A DNA stretch of 64,000 nucleotides. It comes from Haloplanus rubicundus. Lineage in GTDB: Archaea; Halobacteriota; Halobacteria; Halobacteriales; Haloferacaceae. The DNA is taken from NCBI RefSeq assembly GCF_003342675.1, contig NZ_CP031147.1, positions 1-64,000 on the forward strand. Direction: 5' to 3'. The translations under genes and the position numbers were made by a program. The stretch's first letter is position 1. Every line of letters begins with the position of its first letter. Positions 8,331 through 18,156 of the stretch are shown here, one piece after another. The notes under the pieces are model-generated. The model was not told where the DNA came from and did no database searches. It saw only the letters and a list, made by a program, of their open reading frames with translations.

Positions 8331-10018
8331 TTAAAATCGGACTCCCGTGTCGAACGGTGATTCTTCGAAGTCTTTTATAGCATCGTGTGTCTCAGTCAGA
8401 GGGTCGTCGAAGGTAACATCCGGGAAGGGTTCGGTGTCTTTGAAGTGATTAGCTGCGTCACTAACGCCGAACGGATCACTGAATTGCTCCGGCGGTTCAG
8501 TCTCTGACCATGAATCCTGGCCCCTACTCAGGCCATCGAATCCGCAGTGAGTACTGTTGATTCCGATAACGTCCAGTCCGTGCGTCAGGTCTTTGACTGG
8601 GTCCTGTGGTTCGCCTTCTGGTAGTGCTGGGCTGAGCGTGTCTTCGCCGGGTCGGTATTCTCCGGTCTTGGTTAGACTGGGGACCCCGACTTGTTGATGC
8701 AGGTCTGTCTGGATTGGGCGATCAGCAAGCGGTTCCGGGCGCCGGTCGGTCTGTTGGCCCTTCTGTAAGGCGGTCTCATTTTTCGCCGGCGCCGGCTCAG
8801 TATCGAGTAACGGATGAAAGACTTGGTTATCGGTAGGAGTCCCAAGCTGGGAGTGGTTATTAGATGCCTCTCTCAGTGAGATATCTGGAGTGCCGAACGA
8901 TTCGTTTACTGCCATCGCCTTGTCTGTGACTGGGTCATCGGGTTGGATTCGCCGAGTAGCTCCTGTGTGGCAATTCCCACCTGACGCATTTGTGGAGAGT
9001 GATTTCTGAGTGTCTGTCTGGGTGTTGAACTGAGGATTGAAGTCTGGGATTGGTTTTGATGATCGCGGCTCAACGTGGGGGAATTCTGTGGTGAAGGATC
9101 TAGAACCGAGTTGAGTGGGATCTTCTATTGTCTCGTCGTGCGAATATGTCCGAGTCTGGTACTCCCCTGTATTCTGGTCTGCTCTATGTTTTTGATGCTG
9201 CCGTTGGGTATTGACCGCTGAGTGTCGCGCAGCAGACTGCCGGTCTGAACTGGACGAGGATGCGGAAGTTCCGAGCAGGTGCCGGACCAGGGAGGTAGTA
9301 GTAATCTCAATGGGATTCTTGAACGGCTTGATGTTGACTGGGGATGGGAGTGCACTGATGTAGATGAGTTCACCACCAGTGTCTACGTCGACACCGGTCA
9401 GGCTGAAGTCGGCCTGGATGAATCCTCAACTGGAATCCCAGCTGACAGGGTCGGTTCCGGTTTCAATTTGAACGGGATCGATGAGGTGTCTCCGTAGTCG
9501 GGTAGGAGTGGTAGGGAATCAGTACTGTTTCTGATGGAACGGCGCTGCTGCAACCGTCTCGAGAATGTGGAGTAGTTTGCCGTGCGCGTCTTTTCCAGTG
9601 CTACCGGTTCGCGTTCTGGTCGCTCGTTTACCGTAGTATTGACACTCAGTTGTGCCTCCGATGGGGGTGATGTGGTCTGCTTGGGTCGTCCTCGGAGTTC
9701 GGTTTCCGCGGGCGGAGAGGAGGCTATGTTCTCAGAAGACGTGTCCGGTGATTGCTCTCTGGTAACCTGCGCTTCAGTGGGCTTGCTACCGCCTGATTGA
9801 CTGGTGTGGGAATTAGTAGTGGACCAAGATGATGTCGGCCGATCGACGGTCGGTGTTGGATTATTACCCGCCGCCCGGTTCGGTGCGAGTAACGCGGTGG
9901 AAACGAATACGATTGCGAGAGCGCCAATACTGTAGACCAGAACATTGGGGAGTGATGCTAAGATACCTGACGCTTTCTGTAAGATTGAATTGACGAATTC
10001 GGGGGCAGCCCCGTTCAT
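8331..10018 (-). pseudogene. Single-span membrane protein gene, frameshifted
   Basis: The 5' part (10018 to about 9430) starts MNGAAPEFVNS, has one membrane span at about residues 26-44 (VYSIGALAIVFVSTALLA) and then a long Ser/Thr/Pro/Gln-rich tail. It meets a stop at 9398. A second minus-strand frame is open without a stop from about 9425 to 8331 and continues the same composition (FIQADFSLTGVDVDTGG..., then PIEITTTSLVRHLLG). A one-base shift at about 9425-9440 joins the two into one protein of about 560 residues. The in-frame Met at 8915 is internal, not a real start. The simplest reading is one gene broken by a single-base deletion. A programmed -1 shift is possible, but no canonical slippery heptamer is present. 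Function unknown; it could be an anchored surface or conjugation-type protein. Confidence 0.55.
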
Positions 10019-10301
10019 TACGTGACAATTTAGCGTCTAATTGTAAGTATCTGCTTCTGGAATCGATAGATAGACAACGTGACGAGTGTCGGTTGCAGAG
10101 ATGTACCGTACAGGTCGACTCACCGAGACATACGCCGCTTTCTTGGACTTGGTCGGTGAGGTACTCGTGGACTCTTTGTCTTCGAAGGAGTACGGTATCC
10201 TCTATATTGGCACACGATTACCGACCGCGACCGAGTAGTTAGCGAAGAGATTGCTACATACTGAGCGCTTATCAGTCAAGTAGCATCGGGAGTACGGCGA
10301 A

Positions 10302-10772
10302 TCAAGTGCAGTGAGGATTATCCAGTTGTTGATCGATACACCACTCGTACAACTCTTCTTTGAGATTTTCTGAAATTTCACTGAATAATTCACCGAGCTG
10401 CCAGCCAGAGCCCTCTAAGTAATCAAGTTAACACTTTTTCGTCCAATTCAGCAACATCGACAGCGTTGCTCCACCCGACTTTGAACCGTCCTCGATGGTA
10501 ATTGGCACCTCAGGATTTACCGTTCGGATATCACTCCCATAGCCCAGTCCGTCATTCGATAAGGAGGGGCTGGACGCCTCGACAGTTTGATTCTCAGGCG
10601 GAGTGACGTTTCTACGCTCGCTTGCTTCAACCTCCTCATGCAAGCCATCGTGCGGGGTAAAGACGACTTCCAGCGGTGTATGGTCCGAGAATTCGTCGTA
10701 CTCATGAAGATAGGTCGCCTCGGCCTTGATCCAGCGGACGGAACTGAACCGTGAGAGCAGAGGCGTCGTCAA
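10302..10772 (-). pseudogene. Small gene interrupted by an in-frame stop
   Basis: The minus-strand frame from the ATG at 10772 (MTTPLLSRFSSVRW) runs 114 codons to TAA at 10428-10430, then continues in the same frame with protein-like sequence (LEGSGWQLGELFSEI, ELYEWCIDQQLDNPHC) to a TGA at 10302. Because coding quality continues past the stop, this looks like a roughly 155-residue gene with a nonsense mutation. No family is recognised. It lies between the frameshifted gene at 8.3-10.0 kb and the tubulin-like cluster, in a stretch of decayed sequence. Confidence 0.4.
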
Positions 10773-10832
10773 CGTGTTTCACTCTATCGACATCGAGCGG
10801 ATGCGCCGCGAGACGCTGGTAGGGTTCTACGT

Positions 10833-11042
10833 GTGAGCTGGCGTAACCGCGACACTCATCGAGGCAGCAAACATGACGAAAGAGGAGTACCTAGCGAGAA
10901 CTTCGACCGCGGCCTTCCTGACGTGTTCTGGGACGCGTTCGAGGAGGCGATCAGCGGTGCGTGGACTGACTTCGACGACGGTATCGATGCGACCGGCGAC
11001 AAGACACGGGAGTGGTTGCGGGACCTGAAGTATCTGGCGTAG
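10833..11042 (+). CDS. Possible small protein or fragment
   Basis: This 69-codon frame starts with GTG and encodes VFWDAFEEAISGAWTDF and DATGDKTREWLRDLKYL, which is compositionally protein-like and acidic/amphipathic. No promoter or family is evident. It ends 12 bases from the stop of the convergent 1184-residue protein gene. It may be the C-terminal piece of a lost gene. Confidence 0.3.
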   Translation: MSWRNRDTHRGSKHDERGVPSENFDRGLPDVFWDAFEEAISGAWTDFDDGIDATGDKTREWLRDLKYLA

Positions 11043-11054
11043 GCCACCCCAATA

Positions 11055-14000
11055 TCAGTCGATTGTCCAGGTTTCGATGGTGCCAAAATTCCCGACGACG
11101 ACCAGTTTATCACCGGCGTGGGCGGGTTGTGTCGCTATCGAGTTTTTTGGCCCGGTTTTCCCTATTTCCCGATTCCAACACGCTTCGAGCGAGTCGCTGT
11201 CGTAAGCGTGAACTTCCCACTTGAACGGAACGTACACGCATCCCTCGTCGGTGACGAACGGCGTCTTGAGTTCAAGTCCTTCGCTATCGTCGGCACCGCT
11301 CGCCGACAGCGTCCTCTCCAGTTTCATTTCCTCTGGGTCGAACATGTATCCGAATATTCCAGTCCTAACCCCGACGAAGACCCGGTCGGCGACCACGGTC
11401 GGCGCCACGGGAGATGTTCCTTGCAGATCTTTTTGAGCGAACTGTTTTCCATTATCCTCCGGGTTTAGGCCGACCAATCTTCCTTCTTCTGCCCGTTCCG
11501 TCACGACGAACACCGCATCTTCGGTGACCGAAACCGGTGCGACGATATCTTCGCCCACGTTCGTGGTCCATCCCCACTCCTCGTCAATGGGCATTCCTCT
11601 TGCTTCGACCAACTGATTGCCGGCCACGTACACGGTCCCGGAGTGCACGGCCGGTTTGGTGGTAACCGTTTCTAGGCCGTCGTACACTCTGTAATCCCCG
11701 CTCTCGCTCTCGAAAGACCACAACTCCCCTTCGGTCGAACCGACAAATACCCGCCCCTCCCACACCGTCGGTGTGCTGATTTCACCGTCTATCTCCTTGC
11801 TCCACGCCACCTCCTTTGAGGTCACGTTAAACGCGCACACGGCATCGTCGGTTCCGAAGTAAAGCCGGTCGCCGTCGGTCGTGGGTTCCGTCCTGATGTC
11901 TTCGATGTGGGTCGGGTCATCCCAGACCTCCTCGCCATTCTCCGCGTCAAGGGCCACTATCCTGCCGTTCTCGCTCACGATGTACACTGTGTCGTCGATA
12001 ACAACCGGTGATAAGGGGGTGCCCGATATGCGGAACGTCCACTTTCCCTCTACCGTTCCTTCGGTCTTCCCGTCGACGTATCCCGTGTTGGCCGCGTTAC
12101 ACCGGAACTGGGATAACGACAGCAAGTTGCGTGATCCCTCAATTCCGTCGAGACCGGAACTCGACGACTCGCTTCCGACATCGCCCCGATCTGTCCCGTC
12201 TTTCGCCGTCGTCCCCGCGTCGTCCGAACCGCCCGTCTCTTGATCGCCCCCGCTTGCCGCTGGGGTGCCACCCGCCACGGCTCCACCGCCGTTCGACTCG
12301 TTGGACAGGGCCCGTTCGACGTGTCTCCACTCCTCGCCGTCCCGCTCCAGGGCGGGGAAGATGGGCCCGTCCGACTCCTTACAGTCCCTGATGAACTTGG
12401 CGATATCGGTCCGGCCGGGGTTCTCCTCGAGCGCCGAGATCAGAGTTCCGGCGTCGGGTGTGACGATCTGGCTCTCATAGATCTCATCGAAATTCTCGTT
12501 CCGCAGCTCCGAACGGAGAGTTGCTATCTCGTCTTTGGACACCGTCGACTTCTCGGAGCCCATTGCCCAACCAACGACGTCTTTGTTCCTAGTGAGAACG
12601 ACGGCAACGACGGCAACCACCGCGACAGCGCCACCGCCGACGAGAGCCATCCGCGTCGATGTCACCTCCGGAATGCCAATACTGCTCGGGACCACTCCCA
12701 AAGACGGAAAGCCTCGCCGCCACACGAAGAACGTCCCGAAAACCAGCACAACCGCGCCTGCGGCTATCAGTCTTAACCCCACCGTCCCGAAGCCGGTTTT
12801 GCCCGGTTTCACGGAGGTGTTCTTTCCACCACGGAAGTCGGTGACTTTCTTCCGCCAGTCGGCGAACCGGGGTCGGGCGTCGACGGCCCGCCACACCAAG
12901 ACGGCTACGAGTCCGAGGCCGCCGGCGAGAATCAACCACACCGATATCCCTTGGAGGATACCCGGACGGGTCGGAACGGGGATGTCGGTTCCCAGCATCA
13001 CGGCGCCTGCGACGCCTGCGGCGACGAGGGCCACGAGGAGCACGACACCCCGCAGCTTCGATCCGACGTCCGACTCTTGGGGAGTTGAGGCCGACCGAGC
13101 CGACACCGTCTCTTCGAGGCGGTCCGCGACGGCCCCCGTCTCGTCTACGAGTCGGTGAGCGATCCGCCGCACCGGGGAGGCGGCGGCCCGTACCACGGTC
13201 ACCGCGAGGACGACGCCGCCGAGCAGCGTTGCCCACAACAAGACCTCGAGAACCACCAGCCAGTACTGCTCGACGACGCCGACCACGACCGCGACCGGCG
13301 ACGAGAGATAGTAGAGCGCTGCGGTGGCCGCTAGGCCGAGCGCCACGGGTCCGTACCGGTACCCAACGTCCGCCGGCTTCGAGATGATCCAGACCTCGTC
13401 GAACGCGTCTTTCAGGACCGCCCTCGCACGGTCCCGACCGTCCATCTCGTTGCGTTCCCGACCGGCCACGTCGGCGATGTCTCGGAGGGCCTCCTGGAGC
13501 TTCCCGACGGCCCCAGCCCCGCCGGACAACTCTGACTCGGTGTCGTCGTCCCCTTCCGCGTCGTCCTCGCCGGAACCGCCGACCGAACCGACGGCGGGCC
13601 GTAACGTGCGCCACGCCAAGGTCGCCAGTGCGGCCACGACAACGACGACCGCGACGGCACTCGCTACGATGTACCACGCGGGGAACGGAGTTCCGGTCGG
13701 GACGACCATCCCCAGCGTTCCCCGCATCGGCAACCAAGTAGGCACGACAATCTCCAGTTCGCGCGTGAGGAGTTCGGACGCGTCGTCGAGATGGAAGTAT
13801 GCGAGGACCACGATACCGACTAGGAGGGCGCTCACCCCGGTCGTTTTCGCGAACAGTTCGACGAGCGGCGTCCACGACGCCGGCCGGAACACGACTCCGA
13901 CCGCGTCGTCGATGTCGGCCTCTCGCAGGGCGTCGACCGGCTCCGGGGACTCGTCGCGCAACTGGTTCGTGGCGTTCACCATCTCGGTTTCTAGTTCGTC

Positions 14001-14609
14001 GATACGTTCCGCGTCGAAGCGCTCGAGGGTCGCCTCGGTCAACCCCGTGTGTGACCCGCCCGGTCTGATGACGATGTCCGCATCCGCCACTGCTCGGGCG
14101 TTCCGTCCGTAACTGCTGATCGCGATGCTGTACTCGTCGTCGAGTTCGTCCCGCAGGTATCTGAACAGCCTACCGGCTTCTTTGCGGGTCGTCGCTACGA
14201 AGTCGACTGCTTTGTCCTTCCTCCGAAGCGTCGTCACCAGTTCGTCGAGCGAGGTTCCGGGGCTCGGCGGTTCGACTGCGACCGTTCCCTCGGCTTCCCC
14301 CTCGTGCAATGCCTCGTACTCCGGGGAGTCGTCCCACTGGATGCGCCACGTGGTGTCCTCGAGTGCGTCCTCGGCGTCGGCTAGGAACGAGTCGAAGACG
14401 TCCCCTTCGTCGTCTAAGTACTCGAAGATTATCTGTTCCGGTGCGGTGGAGATGCGAACCTGCGCGTAGCAGCGGAACCGCCCCTGACCGGGTTCGTAGA
14501 ACAGTTTCACCCCGTTCTCGTGGAGACTGCGGATCGTGTCGGCATCACCCACTCCACCGGACTTCAACAGGGCGTCGCCCTTCTCGGTGTAGGCCTGAAA
14601 CCCGCTCAT
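11055..14609 (-). CDS. Giant multi-span membrane protein with C-terminal PQQ-type beta-propeller
   Basis: The 1184-residue protein has an N-terminal soluble region (about 1-235), several membrane spans scattered between about 240 and 710 (for example VSALLVGIVVLAYF, VASAVAVVVVVAALATLAW, VVLLVALVAAGVAGAVML, MALVGGGAVAVVAVVAVVL), an acidic linker, and from about 870 to the end repeated beta-propeller blades of the PQQ/quinoprotein type (WTFRISGTPLSPVVIDDTVYI, VALDAENGEEVW, RTEPTTDGDRLYFGTDD, STPTVWEGRVFVGSTEGELW). Such propellers usually bind proteins or ligands; PQQ-enzyme residues are not evident. Its ATG overlaps the stop of the upstream membrane GTPase gene (ATGA), so the two are translationally coupled. 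It is the last gene of the operon that begins with the tubulin-like gene. A scaffold or sensor role is inferred. Confidence 0.8.
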   Translation of the reverse strand: MSGFQAYTEKGDALLKSGGVGDADTIRSLHENGVKLFYEPGQGRFRCYAQVRISTAPEQIIFEYLDDEGDVFDSFLADAEDALEDTTWRIQWDDSPEYEALHEGEAEGTVAVEPPSPGTSLDELVTTLRRKDKAVDFVATTRKEAGRLFRYLRDELDDEYSIAISSYGRNARAVADADIVIRPGGSHTGLTEATLERFDAERIDELETEMVNATNQLRDESPEPVDALREADIDDAVGVVFRPASWTPLVELFAKTTGVSALLVGIVVLAYFHLDDASELLTRELEIVVPTWLPMRGTLGMVVPTGTPFPAWYIVASAVAVVVVVAALATLAWRTLRPAVGSVGGSGEDDAEGDDDTESELSGGAGAVGKLQEALRDIADVAGRERNEMDGRDRARAVLKDAFDEVWIISKPADVGYRYGPVALGLAATAALYYLSSPVAVVVGVVEQYWLVVLEVLLWATLLGGVVLAVTVVRAAASPVRRIAHRLVDETGAVADRLEETVSARSASTPQESDVGSKLRGVVLLVALVAAGVAGAVMLGTDIPVPTRPGILQGISVWLILAGGLGLVAVLVWRAVDARPRFADWRKKVTDFRGGKNTSVKPGKTGFGTVGLRLIAAGAVVLVFGTFFVWRRGFPSLGVVPSSIGIPEVTSTRMALVGGGAVAVVAVVAVVLTRNKDVVGWAMGSEKSTVSKDEIATLRSELRNENFDEIYESQIVTPDAGTLISALEENPGRTDIAKFIRDCKESDGPIFPALERDGEEWRHVERALSNESNGGGAVAGGTPAASGGDQETGGSDDAGTTAKDGTDRGDVGSESSSSGLDGIEGSRNLLSLSQFRCNAANTGYVDGKTEGTVEGKWTFRISGTPLSPVVIDDTVYIVSENGRIVALDAENGEEVWDDPTHIEDIRTEPTTDGDRLYFGTDDAVCAFNVTSKEVAWSKEIDGEISTPTVWEGRVFVGSTEGELWSFESESGDYRVYDGLETVTTKPAVHSGTVYVAGNQLVEARGMPIDEEWGWTTNVGEDIVAPVSVTEDAVFVVTERAEEGRLVGLNPEDNGKQFAQKDLQGTSPVAPTVVADRVFVGVRTGIFGYMFDPEEMKLERTLSASGADDSEGLELKTPFVTDEGCVYVPFKWEVHAYDSDSLEACWNREIGKTGPKNSIATQPAHAGDKLVVVGNFGTIETWTID

Positions 14610-16633
14610 CGCTGGAGTCGTTCAAGTAGCTTCTTCGATCCCCGGAGTGCCGGAATGTTGTCGTCGCTGAGGTCGATTCGCAGATCATCGTCCTCCTCGT
14701 CTTCGTCGTCCTCAGTCTCGTGCTCCTCTTCGTACTCGATTTCCGGCCGTTCTTCGACTTTGTACCACACCGGCCAGAAGTCAGCGGTGCCGTAGAATCC
14801 GCTGTTTTCGGTGTCGAAGTGTCCGGTCGCCTCGGCCAGTACGTCCGTGACGACGTAGTTTCGGAACTGGGGGTAGTTGCTCCACGCCGTCGTACCGTTC
14901 TTGTTCTTGAATCCCTCGACCGCGTAGTCGGCCTTCGTTATGGACAGCAGGAAGTCCGTACTGGCGAACTGGTCGTCGCCCTGTAACTGCTCGTACCACG
15001 TGAGGTAGTCTTGGGGAACATCCCGTCGCTCCTTCTTGTAGTACCATCGCTCACCCTCGTGGTCGATCATCCAGTGGCTTTTGATCTGCTCGTTCTCGCC
15101 GATGTCGAGTACGTTCCGTATCTCGTCCTCGGATGCGTCGGCGGACACGACGCGGCTGTCGAGATACTCGGGTGGGTTGCCCTTGGCGAGTATCGGCCCG
15201 AAAAAGTCGTCCAGTGGGACGGTCAACACGATGCGGTCGGCGTGGCGCACGCAGTCCCAGATCGCCCCGGCAATTTTGTCGGAGACGTCGTAGCCCTCGT
15301 CTAAATCGAGGCTGGCGTCGTCGTCGGCTAGTATCTCGGTCGTCTCCTTGAGTTCTCGCTCGGCGTCCCGCCAGTTCGTGGCCTCGGTCACGAGGTCCGT
15401 CTCGCTGTCTTCCCGTACCTCCGCGAGTACCTCTCCGAGGAGTGCGCCACCGTAATCGACGGTCTGGAGGGTGACCTTCTCCCGGAGGAGTTCCCCGACC
15501 ATATACTCGATCTCGATGAACGTGATCTCCTCGTTCCCCGTTGATGGAGGGAACTTCCCGTCCAAGATGCGACCGCGTGGTACCGAGATGCCCTCGGATT
15601 CGGCAGGATCGAGTTCGTGCGTGTCCTCAAGCGTAATGTGGAGCCCGGCGAACTCGGCGGTCTTTCCGCTCCGTGCCGGTCCGATCTGGATCACGTTCCG
15701 CGTGCTCTCGTAACTCGTGAACTTGTACAGGGCGAACAGGAAGACGGCACTCGCCGGAATGCCTCGAAGTGCCGTATTGTGGAAAATCAACCGCTCGAAT
15801 TCGAATCCAGCTGCCCGCCAAGTCAATCCGTTCGGGGCCCGCAAGAGCCACGGGTGGTAGGCGACGAGCGCTTCCACGGCCGAGTACCCGATGATAAGGA
15901 GCGTTACGACGAAGAGCATCCGCGGGGGGTTCACCCGCACCGGGCTGATCGTTATCCACCTGACTCCTGGAACCGGGATGTCGAGGATCAGGCGCCGGTC
16001 TCCGACTGTAATCCACTCGAGTCGTGGCGCGGGAATCTGGATCCGGGGTCCCACGGAGTGGTTGATCTCGATCGGCCCGTCGTCTCCGCCCGACCCGGCG
16101 CGTTCGTCCGGTTCGTCGAAGAACTGGCTTTTCACCTTGCTCACCAGCGATTCGAGGTGATCGGACCGCACGCCTGCGACGAACATCCCGACGAGGACGA
16201 GGGGGGCCACCAAGACGAGTCCCCACGAGGCGCTGGTAGCCAACTCGACAAACCTATCGACCAGCCCCGTCTGCTCTATCAGCACCTCCGTGCTTCCGAA
16301 GAGGAGAGCGAGCCAGAAGAGCACCCCTTGGACCCGCTTGTACGTGTCGACCAGCATGGCGAGTGCGATGCCGAGGTAGATGCTGATGCCGACGGCGAGC
16401 GGGACGTTCCGGTTCAGATACGGTTGGCCGAAGTTGATCACTCCTTGGTGGATCTCCCGGACTAGCCCCCACGGCTGGTCGTTCCACCCCCACACGATCA
16501 TCTCGAAGATCGGCAACACCATCAGCGCGAGCACGACCGCATAGACGACAAGCCAGAAGAGTTCCTTTTGCTCGCGGTCCGACATAGACAACGTGATGCC
16601 CACGCCCATGTCGCCATCCATGTCGGAATTCAT
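14606..16633 (-). CDS. Membrane-anchored P-loop GTPase-like protein
   Basis: From the ATG at 16633 the protein is about 675 residues. Membrane spans occur at about 25-48, 77-95, 103-115, 133-153, 238-260 and 290-305. Immediately after comes a P-loop domain: Walker A/G1 GPARSGKT at about 318-325, a G3-like DYGG at about 393-396 and a G4-like TKAD at about 566-569, so it is most likely a TRAFAC-type GTPase. The C-terminus is very acidic. The gene lies 43 bases downstream of its partner gene at 16677 and overlaps the propeller gene by 4 bases. In membrane-linked GTPase systems such proteins control assembly at the membrane; that role is inferred here from its place beside a tubulin-like protein. 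Confidence 0.8.
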   Translation of the reverse strand: MNSDMDGDMGVGITLSMSDREQKELFWLVVYAVVLALMVLPIFEMIVWGWNDQPWGLVREIHQGVINFGQPYLNRNVPLAVGISIYLGIALAMLVDTYKRVQGVLFWLALLFGSTEVLIEQTGLVDRFVELATSASWGLVLVAPLVLVGMFVAGVRSDHLESLVSKVKSQFFDEPDERAGSGGDDGPIEINHSVGPRIQIPAPRLEWITVGDRRLILDIPVPGVRWITISPVRVNPPRMLFVVTLLIIGYSAVEALVAYHPWLLRAPNGLTWRAAGFEFERLIFHNTALRGIPASAVFLFALYKFTSYESTRNVIQIGPARSGKTAEFAGLHITLEDTHELDPAESEGISVPRGRILDGKFPPSTGNEEITFIEIEYMVGELLREKVTLQTVDYGGALLGEVLAEVREDSETDLVTEATNWRDAERELKETTEILADDDASLDLDEGYDVSDKIAGAIWDCVRHADRIVLTVPLDDFFGPILAKGNPPEYLDSRVVSADASEDEIRNVLDIGENEQIKSHWMIDHEGERWYYKKERRDVPQDYLTWYEQLQGDDQFASTDFLLSITKADYAVEGFKNKNGTTAWSNYPQFRNYVVTDVLAEATGHFDTENSGFYGTADFWPVWYKVEERPEIEYEEEHETEDDEDEEDDDLRIDLSDDNIPALRGSKKLLERLQR

Positions 16634-16676
16634 GATAAACCCTTTGTGCCATGTCCACTCGACCCGTGGGTGGCGA

Positions 16677-18152
16677 TCATAGGTCGTCGAGGATGTCGTC
16701 CGCCCCGGACGGGTCGGTGTCATCCTCGAGCACACAGTCGAATGCCCGCACGGTACACTCCTCGATGCCGACCGCTCCGGCCACCTTGTCGAGATCGGCG
16801 CTCCCCGGCTGTAGCGTGACGCTACTGCCCTCCTGTCGTTCCAGCAGTTCCCGTGCTGTTTCCGACCCCGTCAGCACGACGACGACGTCCTTATTCGGCA
16901 CGTCCTCGTACGCCTCCCCGATTCTGTCGTACAGTTCGGTGTACGGGTCGTTGTCCCCGTACCCGGCCGGTGGATCCACGTCGTTCAGTTTCTCGTCGTC
17001 CGGGTCGACGAGTTCGTCGAACGGCACGACCAAGAGGAGTACGTCGGCCCGGTCGAGTCGCGCCAGAAACAGTTGCTCCCGCCCGCGACCGGGCCGAAGC
17101 CAGTTCGGAACCGCCATCCTCAGCGCCACAGACACGTAGGAGCCGGCTTTCCAGTACCACTTCTTCCGACGCTCGGCCTTCGTCTCGAGGTACTCCACGT
17201 CGCCGGGTTGGGGCGGGTCGTGGATGTCGAGTCGGATGACCTTGCGGCGTGAAAACCAACCCCCCCGTCTGAACTTGAACTCCGCGGGACCGATATCGTC
17301 CGACACGTCGTCGCGGCTGTCGGCTCTGACCACTTTCTTCAGATCTCTGGCGCCACTCTCCGAATCGGCCGTTCCCGCAACGCCGCTGTAGTCGTCGTCG
17401 TCTTCCGCGTACGCGAAGAGGCCGCCGAGCAGGAGCGTCCCTGCCACGTCCGAGGGACTTACGACCCTGATCGTTGTGTTGCTCGAGTACTGCGTGAAAA
17501 CGCCGAGAACGCCTATCAGAAGGAGGCTTCCGAGGATATCGCGCGCCAGACCGGCGGTGCGAAACGACACCTCTCCAACTGGGCCGGTCGCCAACTGTTC
17601 GGTCCGGCGGTTCCACAGCCACGGACTCGTGTAGTCGAGGTGGACCTCCCAGAACCCGACGAAGAGGACCAGTGCCGTGACGAGATACAGACCAGCCGTC
17701 GCCGCCGGGAACTGACGCGGGTCCAAGTCCGTTCCCGTGGACCCCCGGAGTATCCCCGTGAGGACCCCGACGACGATGCCGAGAAGGCCCGCCCACCAGT
17801 GGTCGAGCCACGAAACCTCTTCCAACCAGACGCCCTCGAGCCAGAGCAACGCCACGAACGCCGGGAATCCGAAAAATAGCAGGATGAGTCCTTGGGTCGT
17901 CTTGTACCCGTCGGTCGCAAAGAGGACGATCCATATCAAGAGCATCCCGGTCGGCCCAACTACGGCGATGTCGATGTCTTGGCCAAGCAACCCCTCGACA
18001 ACCAAGTACGTCGCGTTCCAGACGAAGGCGTCCCTGGTCCATGCGGCGGCCAGCATGGGCGCAACGAGCCAGAGCGACACCCCGATGACCAACAGCGATC
18101 CGAGCACGACGAACACGTCCCGGCCCCGCTCGGTGAGCCTGATCTGGACCAT
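16677..18152 (-). CDS. Multi-span membrane protein with degenerate GTPase-like domain
   Basis: The start is the ATG at 18152 (MVQIRLTERGRDVF), 4 bases after the stop of the tubulin-like gene. The first 280 residues hold about seven membrane spans. The C-terminal soluble part (about 300-490) has the layout of the neighbouring membrane GTPase (IRLDIHDPPQPG where G3 would be, DRADVLLLVVPFDE, KDVVVVLTGSET where G4 would be) but no Walker A motif. I infer a paralogue that has lost nucleotide hydrolysis and pairs with the intact GTPase, a common arrangement in heterodimeric GTPases. No homologue is named with confidence. Confidence 0.75.
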   Translation of the reverse strand: MVQIRLTERGRDVFVVLGSLLVIGVSLWLVAPMLAAAWTRDAFVWNATYLVVEGLLGQDIDIAVVGPTGMLLIWIVLFATDGYKTTQGLILLFFGFPAFVALLWLEGVWLEEVSWLDHWWAGLLGIVVGVLTGILRGSTGTDLDPRQFPAATAGLYLVTALVLFVGFWEVHLDYTSPWLWNRRTEQLATGPVGEVSFRTAGLARDILGSLLLIGVLGVFTQYSSNTTIRVVSPSDVAGTLLLGGLFAYAEDDDDYSGVAGTADSESGARDLKKVVRADSRDDVSDDIGPAEFKFRRGGWFSRRKVIRLDIHDPPQPGDVEYLETKAERRKKWYWKAGSYVSVALRMAVPNWLRPGRGREQLFLARLDRADVLLLVVPFDELVDPDDEKLNDVDPPAGYGDNDPYTELYDRIGEAYEDVPNKDVVVVLTGSETARELLERQEGSSVTLQPGSADLDKVAGAVGIEECTVRAFDCVLEDDTDPSGADDILDDL

Positions 18153-18156
18153 TCGC

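Noticed and set aside
12589-14112. Long open frames on both strands overlapping the propeller gene (for example 12589-13875 minus and 13324-14112 plus).
   Set aside because: They are Arg/Pro/Ser-rich shadows of a GC-rich gene, lack any domain, and overlap a strongly supported coding frame.
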